Source of the DNA: Kitasatospora sp052076145 | GTDB taxonomy: Bacteria; Actinomycetota; Actinomycetes; Streptomycetales; Streptomycetaceae | DNA length: 64,000 nt | Assembly (NCBI RefSeq): GCF_052076145.1 | Contig: NZ_CP197246.1 | Location: 6,324,001-6,388,000 of the forward strand | Direction: 5' to 3' | In this document: piece after piece, positions 57,601 through 64,000 of the stretch | How positions within the stretch are numbered: the first letter of the stretch is position 1 | Layout of the letters: every line of letters starts with the position of its first letter | Program-made: the position numbers and the translations under genes | Notes under the pieces: generated by a model | Databases searched by the model: none | Told to the model about the DNA's origin: nothing | Seen by the model: the letters and a program-made list of their open reading frames with translations, nothing else

Positions 57601-58509
57601 GTGTCTCTCGCCACCCACGAGCCCGCCCGCCCCTGGCGCGGCATCATGGTCGCCACCACACTGCCGCTGCGTGCGGACCTGTCGGTGGACTACGACGCCT
57701 ACGCCGAGCACGTCCGCTGGCTGATCGACTCCGGCTGCGACGGCGTGGTGCCCAACGGCTCACTCGGGGAGTACCAGACGCTCACCGCCGAGGAGCGCGC
57801 CCGCGTGGTCACCACGGCCGTCGAGGCCGCCGGTGACGGCTCGCGCGTCATGCCCGGCGTCGCCGCCTACGGCAGCGCCGAGAGCCGCCGCTGGACCGAG
57901 CAGGCCGCCGAGGCCGGTGCCGGGTCCGTCCTGCTGCTCCCGCCGAACGCCTACCGCGCCGACCACGCCGCCGTCCGCGCCCACTACGGCGAGGTCGCCA
58001 AGGCCGGCGTGCCGATCGTCGCGTACAACAACCCGATCGACACCAAGGTCGACCTCGTCCCCGAGCTGCTCGCCCAGCTGCACGGCGACGGCTCGATCGT
58101 CGCGGTCAAGGAGTTCAGCGGCGACGTCCGCCGGGCGTACGAGATCGCCGAGCTGGCCCCCGGCCTCGACCTGCTGATCGGCGCCGACGACGTCCTGCTG
58201 GAGCTGGCCCTGGCCGGCGCCGTCGGCTGGATCGCCGGGTACCCGAACGCGCTGCCCCAGGCCTCCGCCAAGCTCTTCCACGCCGCCGTCTCCGGCGACC
58301 TGGAGACGGCGCTGCCGCTCTACAAGGCGCTGCACTCCCTGCTGCGCTGGGACTCCAAGACGGAGTTCGTCCAGGCCATCAAGCTCTCGATGGACATCGC
58401 CGGGCGCCCCGGCGGCCCCGTCCGCCCGCCGCGCTTCCCGCTCTCCCCGGAGATCGAGGCGGCCGTCCGCGCCGCCACGGAGAAGGCCATCGCCGAGGGT
58501 CTCGTCTAA
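57601..58509 (+). CDS. DHDPS-family 1-pyrroline-4-hydroxy-2-carboxylate deaminase
   Basis: The 302-residue TIM barrel is of the dihydrodipicolinate synthase family. Schiff-base Lys170 lies in V-A-V-K-E-F-S-G-D, the general Tyr in I-V-A-Y-N-N-P-I-D, and G-S-L-G-E-Y-Q-T-L-T-A-E-E is the first motif. Next to a hydroxyproline epimerase and dehydrogenase, the expected reaction is deamination and dehydration of pyrroline-4-hydroxy-2-carboxylate to 2-oxoglutarate semialdehyde and ammonia. A true lysine-pathway DapA is less likely in this setting. GTG 57601 follows GGGAG. Confidence 0.85.
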   Translation: MSLATHEPARPWRGIMVATTLPLRADLSVDYDAYAEHVRWLIDSGCDGVVPNGSLGEYQTLTAEERARVVTTAVEAAGDGSRVMPGVAAYGSAESRRWTEQAAEAGAGSVLLLPPNAYRADHAAVRAHYGEVAKAGVPIVAYNNPIDTKVDLVPELLAQLHGDGSIVAVKEFSGDVRRAYEIAELAPGLDLLIGADDVLLELALAGAVGWIAGYPNALPQASAKLFHAAVSGDLETALPLYKALHSLLRWDSKTEFVQAIKLSMDIAGRPGGPVRPPRFPLSPEIEAAVRAATEKAIAEGLV

Positions 58510-58590
58510 CACCCCGGTGCACCGCCAGAGGCCGGCTGCGGGGGCAGCCGGCCCTCCCGTACCCTTCCTTCCGACCTGGGGAGAAAAGTC

Positions 58591-59592
58591 ATGCGCAGCC
58601 GTCACGTCTTCCACGCCGTCGACTCGCACACCGAGGGCATGCCGACCCGGGTCGTCACCGGCGGGTTCGGGGTCATCCCCGGCGCGACGATGGCCGAGCG
58701 CCGGGTGCACTTCCAGGAGCACCTGGACCACTTCCGCACCCTGCTGATGTACGAGCCCCGGGGCCACGCCGCGATGAGCGGCGCGATCCTCCAGCCGCCG
58801 ACCCGGCCGGACGCCGACTTCGGCGTGCTCTACATCGAGGTCTCCGGCCTGCTGCCGATGTGCGGGCACGGCACCATCGGGGTCGCCACCGTGCTGGTCG
58901 AGACCGGCATGGTCGACGTCGTCGAGCCCGTCACCACCGTCCGGCTGGACACCCCGGCCGGGCTGGTCATCGCCGACGTACAGGTCGAGGACGGGGCCGC
59001 GAAGGCCGTCACGATCCGCAACGTCCCCTCGTACTCCGTCGCCCTCGACCGCAAGATCGAGGTGCCCGGCTACGGCACCGTCGGCTACGACCTCGCGTAC
59101 GGCGGCAACTTCTACGCGATCCTGCCGCTCGCCGAGTTCGGGCTCCCCTTCGAGCGCGAGCGCAAGCAGGACATCCTGGACGCCGGGCTGGCCCTGATGG
59201 ACGCGATCAACGCGGCCGACCGCCCCGTGCACCCCGAGGACCCGTCCATCCACAGCTGCCACCACGTCCAGCTGCTGGCGCCGGGCTCGACCGCCCAGCA
59301 CTCCCGCCACGCGATGGCGATCCACCCCGGCTGGTTCGACCGCAGCCCCTGCGGCACCGGCACCTCCGCCCGGATGGCCCAGCTGCACGCCCGGGGCGAG
59401 CTGCCGATAGGCCAGGACTTCCGCAACGACTCCTTCATCGGCACCACCTTCACCGGCCGCCTGGTCGAGGAGACGACGGTCGCGGGAATCCCCGCCGTGA
59501 TCCCCACCGTCACCGGCCGCGCCTGGCTCACCGGCACCGCCCAGTACTTCCTCGACCCGTCGGACCCCTTCCCGGCCGGTTTCCTGCTCTGA
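58591..59592 (+). CDS. 4-hydroxyproline 2-epimerase (proline racemase family)
   Basis: This 333-residue enzyme has the paired catalytic Cys of epimerases: C91 in L-P-M-C-G-H-G-T-I-G and C254 in D-R-S-P-C-G-T-G-T-S-A. It interconverts trans-4-hydroxy-L-proline and cis-4-hydroxy-D-proline, the first step of the pathway. Conserved H-A-V-D-S-H-T-E-G-M-P-T-R opens the protein. ATG 58591 follows GGGGAG. It is placed between the deaminase and the dehydrogenase gene. Confidence 0.9.
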   Translation: MRSRHVFHAVDSHTEGMPTRVVTGGFGVIPGATMAERRVHFQEHLDHFRTLLMYEPRGHAAMSGAILQPPTRPDADFGVLYIEVSGLLPMCGHGTIGVATVLVETGMVDVVEPVTTVRLDTPAGLVIADVQVEDGAAKAVTIRNVPSYSVALDRKIEVPGYGTVGYDLAYGGNFYAILPLAEFGLPFERERKQDILDAGLALMDAINAADRPVHPEDPSIHSCHHVQLLAPGSTAQHSRHAMAIHPGWFDRSPCGTGTSARMAQLHARGELPIGQDFRNDSFIGTTFTGRLVEETTVAGIPAVIPTVTGRAWLTGTAQYFLDPSDPFPAGFLL

Positions 59593-59634
59593 GGGCCGCC
59601 CCCAAGGTTCACCAATTCTCATGGAGGTCCCGCT

Positions 59635-61014
59635 GTGACCATCAGCTCGTACAACCCCGCCGACCCGTCCGACCTGGTGGTCTCCGTCGAGACGCCGGGG
59701 GCGTTCGGCACGGCCGCCGCCGTGGAGCGGGCCCGCGCCGCGCAGGCGGGGTGGGTCAAGCTGGGCGCGGCCGGCCGCGCCGCCGCGTTGGGCCGGGCCG
59801 CCGACGCGGTCGAGGCGCATGCCGAGGAGCTCGCGCAGCTGACCGTCCGCGAGGTCGGCAAGCCGCTCGCCGAGGCGCGGGGCGAGGTCGCCCGGACGGC
59901 CGCGATCTGGCGGTACTACGCGCAGGCCCCGTACGCGCCCTCCGGCGCCGTGCACGAGCCCGCCGCCGGGGAGGGCCTGCTGCTCACCCGCCGCCGCCCG
60001 TACGGCGTCGCGGGTCTGATCACGCCGTGGAACTTCCCGCTCGCCATCCCGGTCTGGAAGGCCGCCCCGGCGCTCGCCGTCGGCAACACCGTGGTGCTCA
60101 AGCCGGCCCCCGAGGGGACGGCCTGTGCGCTGCGGATCGCCGAGCTTGCGGGCCTGCCCGAGGGCGTCCTCACCGTGCTGCCGGGCGGCGCCGAGGAGGG
60201 CAACGCGCTGGTCTCGGCCGCCGACGTGGTCTCCTTCACCGGTTCGACGGCCGTCGGGCAGGCCGTGATCGCGACCACCACGGCCCGCGGCATCCCGGTG
60301 CAGGCCGAGATGGGCGGCCTGAACGCCGCCATCGTGCTGCCGGACGCCGACATCGCGCAGGCCGCCGCCCACCTGGCCGCCGCCATCGCTGGGTACGCGG
60401 GGCAGAAGTGCACCGCCACCAGCAGGGTGATCGCCGTCGGTGACGCGTACGAGCCGCTGGCCGAGGCGCTCGCCAAGGCACTGGCCGGCAGCCCCGCGAG
60501 CGACCCGGCCGAGCCCGGCACGGCATGCGGCCCGGTCATCAACGAGGCCGCGCTGACCCGGCTGACCGGGGCCGTCGACTCCGCCCGCGCCGCCGGGGCG
60601 GTCGTCCTGACGGGCGGCACCCGCCCGGAGCGCCCGGGGTGGTACTTCGAGCCCGCGCTGCTGGAGGACGTACCGGCCGGGCACCCGCTGCTCGTCGAGG
60701 AGTACTTCGGCCCGGTCGCGGTGCTGCTGCGAGCAGCTGACCTGGACGAGGCGATCGCGATCGCCAACAGCACCCGGCACAGCCTGGCGACCTCGGTGCA
60801 CACCCGCGACCTGGACACCGCGCTGGCCGCCGCCGACCGCCTCGACGCGGGCATGGTCCGCGTCAACGCGCCGTCCAGCGGCGTCGACTTCCACCTGCCC
60901 TTCGGCGGCGCCAAGTCGGCCAGCTACGGCGCCCGCGAGCAGGGCCAAGCCGTGCTGGACTTCTACACCGCGAGCCGCACCGTCACCATCCTCCCCGCCG
61001 GGAGCCCGCGGTGA
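59635..61014 (+). CDS. Aldehyde dehydrogenase, 2-oxoglutarate semialdehyde type
   Basis: The 459-residue NAD(P)-dependent enzyme has T-P-W-N-F-P-L-A-I-P, F-T-G-S-T-A-V-G, general base E225 (Q-A-E-M-G-G-L-N) and catalytic C259 (G-Q-K-C-T). It would oxidise 2-oxoglutarate semialdehyde to 2-oxoglutarate, the last step of 4-hydroxyproline breakdown. The block reads E-M-G-G-L-N, where many relatives have E-L-G-G-K-N. GTG 59635 follows GGAGG. It overlaps the next gene by four bases (GTGA). Confidence 0.88.
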   Translation: MTISSYNPADPSDLVVSVETPGAFGTAAAVERARAAQAGWVKLGAAGRAAALGRAADAVEAHAEELAQLTVREVGKPLAEARGEVARTAAIWRYYAQAPYAPSGAVHEPAAGEGLLLTRRRPYGVAGLITPWNFPLAIPVWKAAPALAVGNTVVLKPAPEGTACALRIAELAGLPEGVLTVLPGGAEEGNALVSAADVVSFTGSTAVGQAVIATTTARGIPVQAEMGGLNAAIVLPDADIAQAAAHLAAAIAGYAGQKCTATSRVIAVGDAYEPLAEALAKALAGSPASDPAEPGTACGPVINEAALTRLTGAVDSARAAGAVVLTGGTRPERPGWYFEPALLEDVPAGHPLLVEEYFGPVAVLLRAADLDEAIAIANSTRHSLATSVHTRDLDTALAAADRLDAGMVRVNAPSSGVDFHLPFGGAKSASYGAREQGQAVLDFYTASRTVTILPAGSPR

Positions 61015-62042
61015 CCGGTCTCCGGGTGATCGAGACGGTCGACTACCACGCGGCCGGTGAGCCCTTCCGGATCGTCACCGCCGGGCTGCCGCCGGTCGCG
61101 GGCGACACGGTCGCCGAGCGCCGTGCGATCGCGCTCGGCGCGGGCGGCACGGCCACCGCACCGCGCCCCGGCCCGCTGGACGAGGTGCGGCAGCTGCTCA
61201 CCCGCGAGCCGCGCGGGCACGCCGGGATGTACGGCGGGTTCGTGGTGCCGCCGGACGACTCCGAGGCGCACCTCGGGGTGCTGTTCTGGCACAAGGACGG
61301 CTACTCCACCGCGTGCGGGCACGGCACCATCGCGCTCGGCGCGTGGGCCGTCGACTCCGGCCTGGTCGCCGCCCCCGAGGACGGCACCGCCCGGGTGCGG
61401 ATCGACGTCCCGTCCGGCCGGGTCAGCGCCGCCGTGCACCGCGAGGCGGGCCGCACCACCGCCGTGACCTTCCGGAACGTACCGACCGCCGTCAGCGCCC
61501 GGGGGCTGGCCGTCGCCACCTCGCGCGGGACGGTGTCCGTCGACCTCGCGCACTCCGGTGCCTGCTACGCCTCGGTCTCCGCCACCGCCCTCGGCCTGAC
61601 CGTCGGCCTGGCCGACCTGCCCGAGCTGACCGCCGTCGCGCGGGAGATCCGGGCCGCCCTGGCGGCGGAGCCGGCGACCCGCCACGCCACCGACCCGCGC
61701 CTGTCCGGCGTCTACGGCGTCATCCTGCACGAGGACCTGCCGGACACCCCGGAGGGCCCGTCGCAGCGCAACGTCACCGTCTTCGCCGACGGCCAGATCG
61801 ACCGCTCGCCGTGCGGCTCGGGCACCTCCGCCCGGCTCGCCCTGCTCGCCGCCGAGGGGCGGCTCGCCGCCGGGGACGTGCTCCGCCACGAGTCGGTGAT
61901 CGGTACGGTGTTCACGGGCCGGCTGGCCGGGGAGCACCGGGACGGCGTGATCACCGAGGTCACCGGCACCGCCCACCGCACGGGCGAGCACCGCTTCGTG
62001 CTCGACCCGCACGACATGCTGGGGACGGGATTCCTGCTCTGA
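61011..62042 (+). CDS. Second proline racemase-family enzyme (3-hydroxyproline branch?)
   Basis: The 343-residue paralogue begins V-I-E-T-V-D-Y-H-A-A-G-E-P-F-R. It has C102 (S-T-A-C-G-H-G) and C268 (D-R-S-P-C-G-S-G-T-S-A). Because it overlaps a likely 1-pyrroline-2-carboxylate reductase gene, a trans-3-hydroxy-L-proline dehydratase role is suggested. Yet known dehydratases usually have Thr at the second position, and the Cys/Cys pair would fit an epimerase. The start is GTG 61011 in a four-base overlap with the aldehyde dehydrogenase; the stop overlaps the next ATG. Confidence 0.8.
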   Translation: MTGLRVIETVDYHAAGEPFRIVTAGLPPVAGDTVAERRAIALGAGGTATAPRPGPLDEVRQLLTREPRGHAGMYGGFVVPPDDSEAHLGVLFWHKDGYSTACGHGTIALGAWAVDSGLVAAPEDGTARVRIDVPSGRVSAAVHREAGRTTAVTFRNVPTAVSARGLAVATSRGTVSVDLAHSGACYASVSATALGLTVGLADLPELTAVAREIRAALAAEPATRHATDPRLSGVYGVILHEDLPDTPEGPSQRNVTVFADGQIDRSPCGSGTSARLALLAAEGRLAAGDVLRHESVIGTVFTGRLAGEHRDGVITEVTGTAHRTGEHRFVLDPHDMLGTGFLL

Positions 62043-62983
62043 TGTCACTCCACCCCGCTGCACTCCACCCCGCCCAGCTGACGCTCGACCCGGCCCAGGC
62101 CGTCGAGGCGCTCGAACGCGTCCTGCTCGACGGGCTCGACCCGGAGACCTGCCCGGCCCGGACCAACCTGCCGGTGCCCGCCGGCGAGCTGCTGCTGATG
62201 CCCGCCGCCACGGCGGAGTACACCGGCATCAAGATCGCCGGAGTGGCTCCGGCCAACCCCGGGCGCGGCCTGCCTCGGATCACCGGCAGCTACCTGCTGC
62301 TCGACGGCCCGACCCTCCAGCCGATCGCCCTCTACGACGGTGCCGCGCTCACCGCCCTGCGCACCCCGGCGGTCACCGCCGTCGCGCTGCGCCGCCTGGC
62401 CGCCCCGGGCGCCTCGCACCTGGTGATCTTCGGCGCGGGCCCGCAGGCGTACGGGCACCTGGACGCGCTGCGCGCCGTGCTGCCGCTCACCCGGCTGACG
62501 GTGGTCGGCCGCCGGGCCGAGCCCGCCGCCGAGTTCGTCGCGCATGCCCGTACCCTCGGTCTCACCGCCGCCACCGGCACGGCGGACGCCGTCGCCCAGG
62601 CGGACGTGGTGGTCTGCTGCACCACCGCCCGGACCCCGCTCTTCGACGGGCGCCTGGTGCCCGACCACGCGGCCGTCGCGGCGGTCGGCTCGCACGAGCC
62701 GGTGGCCCGGGAGGTCGACAGTGCGCTGGTGGCCCGATCCGCCCGGTACGTCGAGGCCCGCTCGGCGGCGCTGCGCGAAGCCGGGGATCTGCTGATCCCG
62801 CTGGGGGAGGCGGCCATTGCCGAATCGGACGAGCTTGCTAATCTGTCAGAAATCGTCAATGACAAGGCAGTTGTACCGGCCGACCGGCCCAGGTTCTTCA
62901 AGAGCGTGGGGATGGCCTGGCAGGATCTCGCGGTGGCGGCGGCCCAGTACGAGCTTTACACAATGCATGGAAATGTTTCATAA
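62042..62983 (+). CDS. Ornithine cyclodeaminase/mu-crystallin family, likely 1-pyrroline-2-carboxylate reductase
   Basis: ATG 62042 overlaps the previous stop (TGATG). The 313-residue protein has the family marks Y-T-G-I-K-I-A-G-V, a catalytic-region Arg-Thr-Pro (L-R-T-P-A-V-T-A-V-A), and the nucleotide fold H-L-V-I-F-G-A-G-P-Q-A-Y-G-H. Members beside hydroxyproline enzymes reduce 1-pyrroline-2-carboxylate to L-proline (LhpI-type). This fits a 3-hydroxyproline branch. The last gene before the regulator. Confidence 0.87.
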   Translation: MSLHPAALHPAQLTLDPAQAVEALERVLLDGLDPETCPARTNLPVPAGELLLMPAATAEYTGIKIAGVAPANPGRGLPRITGSYLLLDGPTLQPIALYDGAALTALRTPAVTAVALRRLAAPGASHLVIFGAGPQAYGHLDALRAVLPLTRLTVVGRRAEPAAEFVAHARTLGLTAATGTADAVAQADVVVCCTTARTPLFDGRLVPDHAAVAAVGSHEPVAREVDSALVARSARYVEARSAALREAGDLLIPLGEAAIAESDELANLSEIVNDKAVVPADRPRFFKSVGMAWQDLAVAAAQYELYTMHGNVS

Positions 62984-62992
62984 TTAGCGAAA

Positions 62993-63009
62993 CGTGACAT
63001 TGTACAATG
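62993..63009 (+). promoter_or_regulatory. Putative operator 3, with a 12-bp palindrome, before the GntR gene
   Basis: CGTGACATTGTACAATG contains GTGACAT and the perfect palindrome CATTGTACAATG (62998-63009). Its centre, TTGTACAA, matches the GT...AC style of GntR/FadR-type operators. Autoregulation is likely. Confidence 0.6.
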
Positions 63010-63037
63010 GTGTCCTGTAGACCCCCGGAGGAACACC

Positions 63038-63748
63038 ATGGCCGACCTCAAGCCCCGCGCCCTCATCTCCGTGCAGGAGCGGCTGCGCGACCAGGTCGCC
63101 CATGCCCTGCGCGCCGCGCTCATCTCCGGTGAGCTGCGCCCGGGGGTCGTCTACTCGGCCCCCGCGCTGGCCGCCGACTTCGGCGTCTCCGCGACACCCG
63201 TCCGCGAGGCGATGCTCGACCTGGCCCGCGAGGGCCTGGTCGAGGCCGTCCGCAACAAGGGCTTCCGGGTCACCGAGCTGACCGAGCGCGACCTCGACGA
63301 CTACACCGAGATCCGCGCCCTGATCGAGGTCCCGACCGTCGGCCGGGTCACCCGCACCGCCACCGCCGAGCAGCTGGAGGCGCTGCGCCCGCAGGCCCAG
63401 GCGATCGTCGCGGCGGCCCGCAAGCACGACCTGATCGCGTACCTGGAGTCGGACCGGCAGTTCCACCTCGACCTGCTTGCCCTGGCCGGCAACGCCCGCC
63501 TGGTCGAGACCGTCGGCGACCTGCGCAAGCGCTCGCGCCTCTACGGGCTGAACCGCCTCGACCAGCGCGGCGAGCTGGTCTCCTCGGCGGAGGAGCACCT
63601 GGAGCTGCTCGACATCATGCTGACGGGCGACGACGCGGCCGCCGAGGCGTTCCTCGCCCGCCACCTCGGCCACATCCGCTCGCTCTGGGCCGACGGCAGT
63701 GACACGGTGGTCGAGGAGCGCCCGGCCCTGCGGCTCGGCACGCGCTGA
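63038..63748 (+). CDS. GntR-family regulator with FCD domain
   Basis: This 236-residue protein has an N-terminal winged HTH (about 12-75; V-Y-S-A-P-A-L-A-A-D-F-G-V-S-A-T-P-V-R-E-A-M). A C-terminal all-helical FCD effector domain (about 85-220) contains D-R-Q-F-H and the spaced His residues (H151, H178/H199-type positions) that bind metal and ligand. ATG 63038 follows GGAGGAAC. It probably represses the hydroxyproline genes until hydroxyproline or an intermediate binds. Confidence 0.92.
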   Translation: MADLKPRALISVQERLRDQVAHALRAALISGELRPGVVYSAPALAADFGVSATPVREAMLDLAREGLVEAVRNKGFRVTELTERDLDDYTEIRALIEVPTVGRVTRTATAEQLEALRPQAQAIVAAARKHDLIAYLESDRQFHLDLLALAGNARLVETVGDLRKRSRLYGLNRLDQRGELVSSAEEHLELLDIMLTGDDAAAEAFLARHLGHIRSLWADGSDTVVEERPALRLGTR

Positions 63749-63757
63749 CAGCTGCAC

Positions 63758-63795
63758 GGATCTGACGCCCGGATCTGACGGGCGAATCTGACGGA
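63758..63795. repeat. Three 13-bp direct repeats after the GntR gene
   Basis: GGATCTGACG occurs at 63758 and 63771, then GAATCTGACG at 63784, at a 13-base period, just after the GntR stop. They could be regulator sites for the downstream lipoprotein gene or a slippage product. Confidence 0.7.
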
Positions 63796-63857
63796 CAGTT
63801 CGGGATATTTCACCGTTCGTCAGTATGAGGATCGGCTGATCTGTATTTTGCTCGGTC

Positions 63858-64000
63858 ATGACCCGAATGACGAGAGGCCCACGGACACTCGCGATAGCCG
63901 CAGTGTCCGTGTTGGCGTTCCTGACCACCGCCTGTCAGCCCGAGACCCCGCCCGTCGCCCCGCCCGCCCCGTCGGTGACCGCCACCCCCGCCGAGGCCCC
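63858..64000 (+). CDS. Lipoprotein, 5' end only
   Basis: ATG 63858 (or 63867) opens a frame that runs off the window after 47 codons. The signal shows a basic start, a hydrophobic core L-A-I-A-A-V-S-V-L-A-F and the lipobox L-T-T-A-C, then a Pro/Ala-rich linker. It is therefore a lipoprotein at the outer face of the membrane. The rest and the function are outside the window. Confidence 0.7.
   Translation, partial: MTRMTRGPRTLAIAAVSVLAFLTTACQPETPPVAPPAPSVTATPAEA

Noticed and set aside
57601..58509. DapA (4-hydroxy-tetrahydrodipicolinate synthase) of lysine synthesis
   Set aside because: The fold and Schiff-base Lys fit, but the gene sits within a hydroxyproline operon, so the deaminase reading is preferred.
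57760..60948. A minus-strand open frame of over 1000 codons opposite the hydroxyproline genes
   Set aside because: It spans several conserved plus-strand enzymes with intact active sites and has no domain of its own.

Overview
The window is very GC-rich DNA with strong third-position G/C bias and many GTG starts. It carries Pup, a proteasome, mycothiol ligase and TatA/TatC, and families such as DUF3090, CGNR, DUF5753 and DUF6879. This points to an actinomycete of the Streptomycetaceae (Streptomyces, Kitasatospora or a close relative). Genus and species cannot be fixed from the sequence alone.

Left accessory region (1-15.5 kb). A terminase-small-subunit-like gene and a tiny partner end at a strong terminator. 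A tightly overlapped operon of small genes follows around a DUF6879 / HTH-DUF5753 pair (1055-3637). Next are an XRE-type regulator, a WHxF/HHxP protein with a Cys-rich tail, and an aminoglycoside-phosphotransferase-like protein. Two minus-strand genes share a GGN-x-x-GPVV-x-G motif; the larger is a membrane-anchored NTPase-like protein with a His/Ala-rich stalk. After a Crp/Fnr regulator come three secreted-protein genes: a five-bladed-propeller hydrolase, a PIG-L deacetylase fused to a lectin-like propeller, and an unknown. This secreted cassette is flanked by a ~90-bp imperfect inverted repeat at 10034-10124 and 14594-14683. A nucleotidyl-cyclase-like protein closes the region.

Core chromosome, 15.5-36.7 kb. 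Genes here encode a CorA-type transporter, a histidine phosphatase, a DUF3090 / SCO1664-family kinase-like / mshC operon with a SigR-type promoter (GGAAT-N18-GTT), a cupin, a divergent CGNR regulator / EamA exporter pair with an operator dyad, GAPDH, a PAC2 protein, a secreted SGNH esterase, a secreted alpha-amylase with a starch-binding domain, a GH18-like anchored protein, methionine synthase MetH, a HAD hydrolase, an orphan peptide-type substrate-binding lipoprotein, a response regulator and a RecB-like nuclease.

Pupylation-proteasome and Tat block (36.8-54.6 kb). The order is M50 protease, tRNA m1A58 methyltransferase, a secreted unknown, a ferredoxin, arc, dop, pup, prcB, prcA, pafA, three FKBP-type isomerases, pafB, pafC, two small proteins, tatA and tatC. 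Dop deamidates Pup and PafA ligates it to substrates. The Arc ring unfolds tagged proteins and the PrcBA core degrades them. PafBC is the WYL-type DNA-damage activator. Strong hairpins divide the block into transcription units.

Hydroxyproline island (54.6-63.75 kb). A three-subunit amine dehydrogenase, a DHDPS-like deaminase, a 4-hydroxyproline epimerase and an aldehyde dehydrogenase make a complete trans-4-hydroxy-L-proline to 2-oxoglutarate route. A second proline-racemase-family enzyme and an ornithine-cyclodeaminase-like reductase suggest a 3-hydroxyproline branch. A GntR/FCD regulator closes the island. Three promoter regions share a GTGACAT-containing motif that is probably its operator. 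A lipoprotein gene runs off the right edge.
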